The notes under the pieces are model-generated. The model worked only from the letters and a program-made list of their open reading frames with translations, was not told where the DNA came from and did no database searches. The position numbers and the translations under genes were made by a program. From positions 1 through 7,034 of the forward strand of contig CANLFK010000120.1 of the NCBI GenBank assembly GCA_947489925.1: 7,034 nucleotides of DNA, given 5' to 3'. Within the stretch, counting starts at the first letter, position 1. Each line of letters starts with the position of its first letter. This DNA is from Candidatus Caenarcanales bacterium. Its GTDB lineage: Bacteria; Cyanobacteriota; Vampirovibrionia; Caenarcaniphilales; Caenarcanaceae. This document shows, piece after piece, positions 5,638 to 7,034 of the stretch.

Positions 5638-6141
5638 ATGATTAATTTAAATTTGATTAGCGGGATAAAGTGCCATGCAAGAAGCAAGGTTTTAACCAAA
5701 AAATGGTGGGAAATTAATATACAAAACTTAGCATTAATTAGCCTAGAAACTCAAACAAAATTCACTTTAAAACCAAAAACTCTTTCTTTTGATCTGCAAA
5801 TAATTAAAAATCCAGAAATGCAAAGGCTAAATTTTGAATACCGTAATATAAATAAAAGTACTGATGTTTTATCTTTTCCAGCTTGGGATCAAAGTTTTCC
5901 TAATTTAAATTTGCAATTCATTTCACTCGGTGATATTTTTATTTGCCAAAACAAAATTGAAGAACAAGCTTTTGATTATGGGCATTCAATTGAAAGAGAA
6001 GCAGCTTTTTTATTTGTGCATGGATTTTTGCATTTACTTGGCTATGACCATGAAACAAAGAATGATGAAGAAGAAATGTTTAATCTACAAAAATTAATTT
6101 TAGAAAAAACTAAATTCAAGAGAATAATACCTATACTCTAG
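5638..6141 (+). CDS. ybeY: YbeY, rRNA maturation metalloprotein / endoribonuclease
   Basis: YbeY (UPF0054) is a small cytoplasmic zinc protein required for 16S rRNA 3'-end maturation and 70S ribosome quality control in bacteria. This 167-residue copy has the diagnostic HGFLHLLGYDH motif with the three metal-binding histidines His128, His132 and His138. It also has the conserved Arg69 in YRNINKSTDVLSFP and the SLGDIFIC strand (96-103). The opening MINLNLIS matches the first strand usual for the family, so the ATG at 5638 is favoured although it lies only one base from the start of the divergent gene and has no Shine-Dalgarno motif. A TTG at 5653 is the only nearby alternative. The region between residues 10 and 50 is somewhat longer than in E. 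coli. The usual neighbours (phoH, era, lnt) are absent on either side. The stop is TAG, the only one of its kind in the window. Confidence 0.95.
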   Translation: MINLNLISGIKCHARSKVLTKKWWEINIQNLALISLETQTKFTLKPKTLSFDLQIIKNPEMQRLNFEYRNINKSTDVLSFPAWDQSFPNLNLQFISLGDIFICQNKIEEQAFDYGHSIEREAAFLFVHGFLHLLGYDHETKNDEEEMFNLQKLILEKTKFKRIIPIL

Positions 6142-6155
6142 CTCTCCAAAATATT

Positions 6156-6185
6156 TACCCTTGGTCTAAAGGGGTATTTTTATTT
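6156..6185 (+). terminator. intrinsic terminator of ybeY
   Basis: The stem TACCCTT (6156-6162) pairs with AGGGGTA (6170-6176) with one G-U pair around a 7-base loop, directly followed by TTTTTATTT. It starts 14 bases after the ybeY stop and reaches the stop codon of the convergent M48 gene. The minus-strand side has only a broken T tract (AATATTTT), so it probably serves mainly ybeY but may also slow convergent transcription. Confidence 0.7.
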
Positions 6186-6960
6186 AAGTTAAGAGTTTTT
6201 TAATTCTTTGAAATTCAGGTGAATCAACTTTTCCTTTATTGCCTAATTTAGCCAGCAAAGCTGAAATATTGGCTTCTCTTTCGGCTGGAGATGGATGCGA
6301 AGAAAAGAAGGCCGCTGATTTGCCACCACGATCTTTTTGAGCTAATTTATTGAAAAAAGTGATCATGCCCTGAGGATTCCACCCAGAAGAAGAAACAATA
6401 TTTGCCCCGACTTGATCAGCTTCTCTTTCGGCATCTCGTCCAAATTTCAAAGAGACACCTTTATTTAATAAATTAGCTCCCATATAAGCTATTTGTCCGC
6501 CCAGACCTCTATTTCCAACTAATCGACCAAAAGCACTTAAAGCTCCTTGTGATAATTGACTTTTAGGAATTTGCTCAGCACTATGTCTTTCGGTTACATG
6601 AGCTATTTCATGAGCTAAAACACCAACTAATTCACTTTCATTATCGGCATTTAAAATTAAACCTCGATTAATATAAATATAGCCACCAGGCAAAGCAAAA
6701 GCATTTATTTCTTTCGAATTTACCATTCTAAAACGATAAGGAATATTAGTTCTATTAGAATGAGAGACCAAATTATTACCTAATTGAGTTATATAATTAG
6801 TAATTTCGGCATTATTAATTATTGGTAATTGCCTTTCTAATTGCATTGCATAAGATTTGCCAATAGCTAATTCTTGTTGCTCCGAAATGGAAATGGCTAA
6901 AACAAAGGAATTAATAAATAAACTAAAAAATAAAGTACTTAAAAAAATTTTTTTATACAT
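6184..6960 (-). CDS. exported M48 family zinc metalloprotease (LoiP/BepA-like)
   Basis: This is a periplasmic-type zinc endopeptidase, probably for envelope protein quality control, as in E. coli BepA, LoiP and YcaL. The 258 residues begin with a signal peptide (MYKK, hydrophobic core, likely cleavage after VLA, residue 22). There is no lipobox cysteine, unlike lipoprotein members such as LoiP. The catalytic motif is HEIAH at 117-121, with Glu118 as base and Glu180 in RDAEREAD as third zinc ligand. FALPGGYIYINRGLI (88-102) is the conserved edge strand. His222 in SSHPSPAERE matches the position of the His reported in BepA to occupy the zinc site in a self-inhibited state; that role here is inference. 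The protein ends soon after this motif, so the C-terminal TPR region of BepA is absent. The ATG at 6960 has no Shine-Dalgarno motif. The gene converges on ybeY across a 42-bp gap holding a terminator. Confidence 0.9.
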   Translation of the reverse strand: MYKKIFLSTLFFSLFINSFVLAISISEQQELAIGKSYAMQLERQLPIINNAEITNYITQLGNNLVSHSNRTNIPYRFRMVNSKEINAFALPGGYIYINRGLILNADNESELVGVLAHEIAHVTERHSAEQIPKSQLSQGALSAFGRLVGNRGLGGQIAYMGANLLNKGVSLKFGRDAEREADQVGANIVSSSGWNPQGMITFFNKLAQKDRGGKSAAFFSSHPSPAEREANISALLAKLGNKGKVDSPEFQRIKKLLT

Positions 6961-7034
6961 AAGCTGTGAAATTGGGCTTGACTTATAATAATCTTAACAA
7001 ATCTATGCGCTTAGTATAAATTAATCAAAAGTAT
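6961..7034. other. upstream region of the M48 gene at the window edge
   Basis: These 74 bases presumably carry the M48 promoter on the minus strand. AT-rich -10-like sequences are present (TATAAT on the plus strand at 6984-6989, and TATTAT/TTATAA overlapping it on the minus strand), but none pairs with a good -35 at normal spacing on the minus strand. On the plus strand TTAACA (6994-6999) and TATAAA (7015-7020), 15 bp apart, could serve a rightward gene outside the window. No coding sequence is visible. Confidence 0.25.

Noticed and set aside
5637..5699. Extension of the minus-strand exported protein to a TTG at 5699
   Set aside because: The extra 21 residues would precede a complete signal peptide, start at TTG without a Shine-Dalgarno motif, and overlap ybeY. 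The ATG at 5636 is the better start.

Overview
This is an AT-rich (roughly 30% G+C by eye) bacterial chromosomal segment with eight protein genes, one of them cut by the left edge. No rRNA, tRNA or CRISPR array was seen. Two exported proteins with Sec signal peptides, a periplasmic-type M48 peptidase and a DUF2721 membrane protein suggest a Gram-negative-type bacterium. Stops are TAA (seven) or TAG (one), never TGA, and the standard code reads through every gene. Shine-Dalgarno sequences are mostly absent. This fits several AT-rich lineages. Melainabacteria/Vampirovibrionia-like bacteria are one weak guess, but nothing here fixes the taxon.

Layout. Positions 2-592 (+) hold the C-terminal part of a zinc-finger-less DnaJ/CbpA-type co-chaperone. 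Positions 706-1230 (+) encode a Dps ferritin-like protein with a complete ferroxidase site. Positions 1231-1516 are noncoding and contain the most distinctive structure of the window: a 167-bp element bounded by C-rich/G-rich inverted repeats, each of which is also a small hairpin. Then come a small three-helix DUF2721 membrane protein (1517-1915, +), an unrecognised charged protein with a lysine-rich patch (1982-2551, +) and a full-length M3 oligoendopeptidase of the PepF type (2609-4399, +). The 199-bp gap after it holds a decayed relative of the same C-rich repeat. Next are an exported NTF2-like-fold protein on the minus strand (4599-5636), the rRNA maturation factor YbeY on the plus strand (5638-6141), an intrinsic terminator, and an exported M48 metalloprotease on the minus strand (6184-6960). 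The last 74 bases are upstream sequence of the M48 gene.

Together the genes read as a mix of housekeeping and stress or protein-quality-control functions: co-chaperone, Dps iron and DNA protection, cytosolic peptide turnover, envelope proteolysis and ribosome maturation. There is no sign of one dedicated pathway. The plus-strand genes are separated by 57-286 bp, so they need not be one operon. The minus-strand NTF2-like gene and ybeY diverge from start codons only one base apart, so each promoter should lie inside the other gene. I found no convincing new multi-gene system. The items most worth a second look are the inverted-repeat element and its relic, the abutting divergent starts, and the two proteins of unknown function.
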